Part shown: positions 40,193-43,509 of the stretch, one piece after another
Position numbering within the stretch: position 1 is the first letter of the stretch
Layout: every line of letters starts with the position of its first letter
NCBI GenBank assembly: GCA_013178315.1
Contig: JABLWX010000009.1
Location: 1-43,509, forward strand
Length of the DNA stretch: 43,509 nucleotides
From: Candidatus Aminicenantota bacterium
GTDB taxonomy: Bacteria; Acidobacteriota; Aminicenantia; Aminicenantales; Saccharicenantaceae
Reading direction: 5' to 3'
Position numbers and translations under genes: made by a program
The notes under the pieces: model-generated
Seen by the model: only the letters and a program-made list of their open reading frames with translations
Told to the model about the DNA's origin: nothing
The model's database searches: none

Positions 40193-41809
40193 ATGAAACC
40201 AGGCCAGAAAAACCTATCGGTCATTATCATGCTTTCTTTTTTACTCGTTCTGATTGCGACACCAATTTTTTCTCAAGCCCGAACCGAACCGGGCGGAAGG
40301 CCGCCGGAACAGGAAACCAGGCCGGAAGCAAAAAAGCTGCCGGTGCCTGAAGTCCGGCCCTTCTCAGTCACCAGGCACCAGGTGATGATAGACGGCAAGG
40401 TTGTGCCCTACACGGCCACGGCCGGCGAGCTCACCGTTCTGAAGCAGAACGAAACGCCCGGGGCCTCCATGTTTTTCGTGGCCTATACCCGGGACGACGT
40501 CAAGGACAAATCGTCCCGGCCGCTGATGTTCTGCTTTAACGGCGGGCCCGGGTCCTCCACGGTCTGGCTGCACCTGGGAGGGGTTGGCCCGAAGCGGGTG
40601 GCCATGGATGATGAGGGTTATCCCCTGAAGACTCCGGCCGGGGTGGTCGACAGCGAGTATTCGCTTCTGGATGTCGCCGACCTGGTGTTCGTGGATGCCG
40701 TTTCCACCGGCTACAGCCGGCCCCTGCCGGGAGAAGAGGGAAGCCAGTTCCACGGGGTGGAGGAGGACGGCCAGGCTTTTGCCGAGTTTATCCGGACCTT
40801 CCTTACGAAATTCGACCGCTGGAGCTCACCCAAGTTTCTGCTGGGAGAAAGCTACGGCACTACCAGAGCCGCGGTGCTGTCCGGAGTGCTGCAGAACCGG
40901 ACCTACGGCATCTATCTCAACGGCATCGTGCTGCTGTCGAGCGTGCTGGATTTCGCCACCCTGTCCTTTAACCCGGGGAATAACCTGTCCTACATGGTTT
41001 TCCTGCCGCATTACACGGCCACGGCCTGGTATCACAAGAAGCTACCGGCTGCCAACCAGAATAAAGAGCTGCCCGCCCTCCTCGAGGAAGCCCGAGAATT
41101 CGCCGTAAAAGAATACATGCCGGCCCTGCTCAGGGGAAATCTATTGAAGGCTGAAGAAGCGGAAGCGGTGGCCGGGAAGTTGTCGGAACTGACCGGTCTG
41201 TCGGTTGACTACCTGAAGAATTCCAACCTGCGGGTCCGCCACGACCGTTTCGTCAAAGAGCTGCTGCGCGACCGACGCCTGACCGTGGGCCGCCTGGATA
41301 GCCGGTTCACCGGCCGGGACGCCGATGCCGCCGGGGAAAGTTATGAATACGACCCCTCCAGCGCCCTGATCATGGGTTCCTTCTCGGCGGCCCTGAATAA
41401 TTACGTCGGGACCGTCCTGAATTACAAGAAAGAAGTCCCTTATGCCATATACGGCAATGTTTATCCCTGGAATTTTAACTTTCAGCCGGCCCAGTCCCGG
41501 GTTCCGGGAGTGACCCGGGCGGCCGGGCGCAGCTCCAGGGATGGTTCCCTGTACGTGGCTGAAACATTGAGGCAGGCCATGGCCGAGAACACCGCCCTCA
41601 AGGTTTTCTGCTGCAATGGCTACTACGACGGGGCCACGCCGTTCTTCGGCACCGAGTATACTTTCAGCCAGTTGATGCTGGATGGTTCATTCAAGGACAG
41701 GGTAAGGATGGGCTATTACCAGGCCGGGCACATGATGTACATCCACAAACCGTCGCTTAAAAAGCTCAAGAGCGACCTGGCCAGCTTTATCGCCTGGGCT
41801 ACAAAATAA
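40193..41809 (+). CDS. Secreted serine carboxypeptidase-like protein (S10 family)
   Basis: 538 residues. Signal peptide about 1-28 (VIIMLSFLLVLIATPIFSQA). The S10 alpha/beta-hydrolase features are all there: FNGGPGSSTVW (115-125, oxyanion region), VFVDAVSTGYSR (166-176), nucleophile S220 in LLGESYGTTR, D479 in NGYYDGATPF and H513 in YQAGHMMYIH. By family it removes residues from peptide C-termini, often at acidic pH; bacterial members of this size are poorly characterised. AGGAGG six bases before the ATG sets the start. Its promoter matches that of the M14 peptidase 39 kb away, suggesting coordinated expression of extracellular peptidases. Confidence 0.9.
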   Translation: MKPGQKNLSVIIMLSFLLVLIATPIFSQARTEPGGRPPEQETRPEAKKLPVPEVRPFSVTRHQVMIDGKVVPYTATAGELTVLKQNETPGASMFFVAYTRDDVKDKSSRPLMFCFNGGPGSSTVWLHLGGVGPKRVAMDDEGYPLKTPAGVVDSEYSLLDVADLVFVDAVSTGYSRPLPGEEGSQFHGVEEDGQAFAEFIRTFLTKFDRWSSPKFLLGESYGTTRAAVLSGVLQNRTYGIYLNGIVLLSSVLDFATLSFNPGNNLSYMVFLPHYTATAWYHKKLPAANQNKELPALLEEAREFAVKEYMPALLRGNLLKAEEAEAVAGKLSELTGLSVDYLKNSNLRVRHDRFVKELLRDRRLTVGRLDSRFTGRDADAAGESYEYDPSSALIMGSFSAALNNYVGTVLNYKKEVPYAIYGNVYPWNFNFQPAQSRVPGVTRAAGRSSRDGSLYVAETLRQAMAENTALKVFCCNGYYDGATPFFGTEYTFSQLMLDGSFKDRVRMGYYQAGHMMYIHKPSLKKLKSDLASFIAWATK

Positions 41810-41855
41810 AAAGGGCGGAAGTGCGGTCTGCTCTCTAATTTATCAATTTCCGTTC

Positions 41856-43436
41856 TTATTTCTCTATTTTGACATCCGTTGATTTATGAGCATAGACCGG
41901 GTCTTTCTTCGGGCCGGGTTCCTGGACCTGAAGCCCCTTGATTCGCACCGTATGGGCGTCGTCCAGGATGATGGCCCTCCGGTAATCCTTTTTGGCCGCC
42001 ACCAGCCTGACATTCTCGAAGGTGATGTTCCTGGCATGGCGCACGTAAAAGCCCCAGGCCGGGAGCTCCCGGAACATGGAAAACTCCGGGTAGGCATTCG
42101 GGAGGTCGGGCACCTTGTCCAGTTCGTCAATACCCACCCGGGCGAAATTGGGGTCGCCCCCGCCCGGGTGCCTGATTTCGATGTTCTTAAGAGTTACGTT
42201 TTCTATCAGGGCATCCGGCTGCCCCACGATCGATGAGGGCGAGATATTCCGGGGCTGATGCTCCCAGGGGCCTTCATAATTATATCCGGCATCGGGCTTG
42301 GTGGCCGGCACCTCGGCATAGACGTTGGAGATGGAAATGTTTCGCATTCTGCCCTTCTTCCCGGGTTTCCAGCGCTCGCCTATCCTCAGGAATATTACGT
42401 TCCCGGTATTTATGGACTTGAGCTTATCCACCACCACGTCTTCGACAAAACCCCCGTCAACCGCGGCAAAAGTAATGGCCGAACGGTAGGTATCGTAGAC
42501 CACGTTATCAATTATCCTGATATTCTTGAACCCGCCCAGCGAGGCCGTTCCAAACTTTATGCCGTTGGCGCTGGTGCGGACGACATTATTATGAATGTAG
42601 CCATTCTGGCAGACGGCCTTCTCGTCGTGAGACTTGAGGCAGATGCCGTCGTCGGCCGCGTCTATGTAGCAGTCAGACACTTCAAAGTTATCGCAGTCGA
42701 CGATGTCCACGCCGTCATTGTTCCAGTAGGACTTGCTGTCTATGATCAGCTTCTTGATAACGACGTTCTGGCACTGGTCGTACTGCTGGTTCCAGCTGGC
42801 CGGGTCCTTAAGGGTGATGCCCTCGATGCGGACGTTCCGGCAACGCCAGAAATAGATATTCTGCGGCCGGATTCCTTCCCGGGGACGGTCGTTGCGCAGC
42901 GGGTCCTTGACCAGGCCCTTGTGGATTATGTCCACCAGGTTGTTGGCCACGGCAAAACCCTGTCCGTCTATGACACCTCCCTCCCCCGTTATGCCCACGT
43001 TTTCCTGCTCCAGGGCAAATACCAGGGCCGTCCAGTTGCGCTGGGTATCATAATCAAATGGGTTGGGTGAACCGACCAGAATGGCCCCTTCCAGGAGATG
43101 AATGGTGACATTAGATTTAAGATAGATGGTCCCGGTGAGATAGCGACCGACATCGAACACCAGCCTCCCCCCGCCGTTTTCACTTATATAGTCGATGGCC
43201 TTCTGGATGGAGCGGGTGTTGAGGGTGGTGCCATTGGACTTGATACCAAAGAGCGAGGCCTTGTAGTCCTTATAATCAGCAGCCTGGACAGCCGGCAAAA
43301 ATAAAACCAGGACAAAAAAAGATAAAAGGCCCACGGTGGTCAATAAACGCCCTGATGACGGCAACCAATCCTTCGCACCCATAATTCTAAATGGCCCGAG
43401 CTTTCCAGCTTCCCGCTTGTTGATTTGAACATTCAT
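41856..43436 (-). CDS. Secreted GH28-like (polygalacturonase-type) right-handed beta-helix protein
   Basis: 526 residues. After a basic start, a hydrophobic signal (about 32-52, ending AVQAAD) exports the protein. The N-terminal FGIKSNGTTLNTRSIQKAID is the usual start of a pectin-lyase-like beta-helix. GH28 landmarks: NNDGVDI (usual NTDG), DAADDGICLKS (the DD pair), SANGIKFG (usual GHG, here without His), and RIGER (usual RIK). The three carboxylates expected for catalysis seem present, but the missing His and changed NTD suggest a non-pectin or altered substrate. GGAGGG six bases before the ATG sets the start. It is convergent with the S10 gene and lies 46 bp from it. Confidence 0.82.
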   Translation of the reverse strand: MNVQINKREAGKLGPFRIMGAKDWLPSSGRLLTTVGLLSFFVLVLFLPAVQAADYKDYKASLFGIKSNGTTLNTRSIQKAIDYISENGGGRLVFDVGRYLTGTIYLKSNVTIHLLEGAILVGSPNPFDYDTQRNWTALVFALEQENVGITGEGGVIDGQGFAVANNLVDIIHKGLVKDPLRNDRPREGIRPQNIYFWRCRNVRIEGITLKDPASWNQQYDQCQNVVIKKLIIDSKSYWNNDGVDIVDCDNFEVSDCYIDAADDGICLKSHDEKAVCQNGYIHNNVVRTSANGIKFGTASLGGFKNIRIIDNVVYDTYRSAITFAAVDGGFVEDVVVDKLKSINTGNVIFLRIGERWKPGKKGRMRNISISNVYAEVPATKPDAGYNYEGPWEHQPRNISPSSIVGQPDALIENVTLKNIEIRHPGGGDPNFARVGIDELDKVPDLPNAYPEFSMFRELPAWGFYVRHARNITFENVRLVAAKKDYRRAIILDDAHTVRIKGLQVQEPGPKKDPVYAHKSTDVKIEK

Positions 43437-43509
43437 GGAGCGCCCTCCTTTTTTAACTTATTAGAGTTTACAAATTAATTCGGGCCCGGGCAAGCCAAGA
43501 TAAAGGCCG

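Noticed and set aside
2..43436. A polysaccharide-utilisation locus made of GH29, GH28-like, sulfatase-fold and isomerase-like genes
   Set aside because: The genes are tens of kilobases apart on both strands, no SusC/SusD pair is present, and the sulfatase-fold enzyme lacks the formylglycine residue.

Overview
The window is about 43.5 kb of bacterial chromosome with tightly packed genes on both strands. There are no rRNA genes, convincing tRNAs, insertion sequences, CRISPR arrays or phage genes. Coding DNA is moderately GC-rich and intergenic DNA is clearly AT-richer. Shine-Dalgarno sites (AGGAGG type) and sigma70-like promoters (TTGACA, 17-18 bp, TATAAT type) are easy to see. An LpxR-type lipid A deacylase, two outer-membrane barrel proteins, a TonB C-terminal domain protein and many signal peptides indicate a diderm with LPS. 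Secreted M14 and S10 peptidases, peptide and amino-acid transporters, a ferredoxin-fused EtfA and secreted glycosidases suggest an anaerobic peptide and sugar fermenter. My best guess is Acidobacteriota or Candidatus Aminicenantes. This is inferred from gene content; no marker gene is present to prove it.

Layout. 1-5.9 kb (+): the 3' part of a fucose/arabinose isomerase-like gene, a secreted M14 carboxypeptidase, a nitrilase-superfamily amidohydrolase, and a two-gene unit of an exported superoxide-reductase-like protein plus a small histidine-bearing membrane protein. 5.9-11.6 kb (-): an internally duplicated HELHE protein, a large membrane-anchored alpha/alpha-barrel protein, and etfB-etfA. 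11.9-18.5 kb (+): PatB/MalY-type C-S lyase, a 5TM-PAS-PAS-HD-GYP sensor, TrmJ-type methyltransferase, a small membrane protein and an APC permease. 18.7-27.6 kb (-): LOG-family hydrolase, LpxR, POT peptide transporter, PlsC-like acyltransferase, a TPR lipoprotein, and an ECF sigma/anti-sigma/TonB-domain operon. 27.8-30.5 kb (+): isoaspartyl dipeptidase and an NhaC antiporter. 30.8-32.5 kb (-): a zinc-ribbon coiled-coil protein and a sigma54 activator. 32.8-41.8 kb (+): sulfatase-fold/TPR protein, GH29 alpha-L-fucosidase, two tandem paralogous barrel proteins, and an S10 peptidase. 41.9-43.4 kb (-): a GH28-like protein.

How they fit together. One theme is protein and peptide breakdown: extracellular M14 and S10 peptidases, POT peptide uptake, isoaspartyl dipeptidase, amino-acid permease, C-S lyase, and ETF as electron carrier. 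A second theme is glycan breakdown (GH29, GH28-like, alpha/alpha-barrel protein, fucose-isomerase-like protein), but these genes are scattered and do not form a classic polysaccharide locus.

The most novel signal I found is regulatory. The two secreted-peptidase genes, 39 kb apart, have promoters of matching architecture preceded by an ungapped 37-bp element (31/37 identical, core CTTAACCG). Other leads are a possible exported SOR-like/haem mini-operon, a tandem pair of unknown outer-membrane proteins in which only one copy keeps a CxxC, apparently leaderless plsC-like and trmJ genes, and several enzymes whose signature catalytic residue is replaced.
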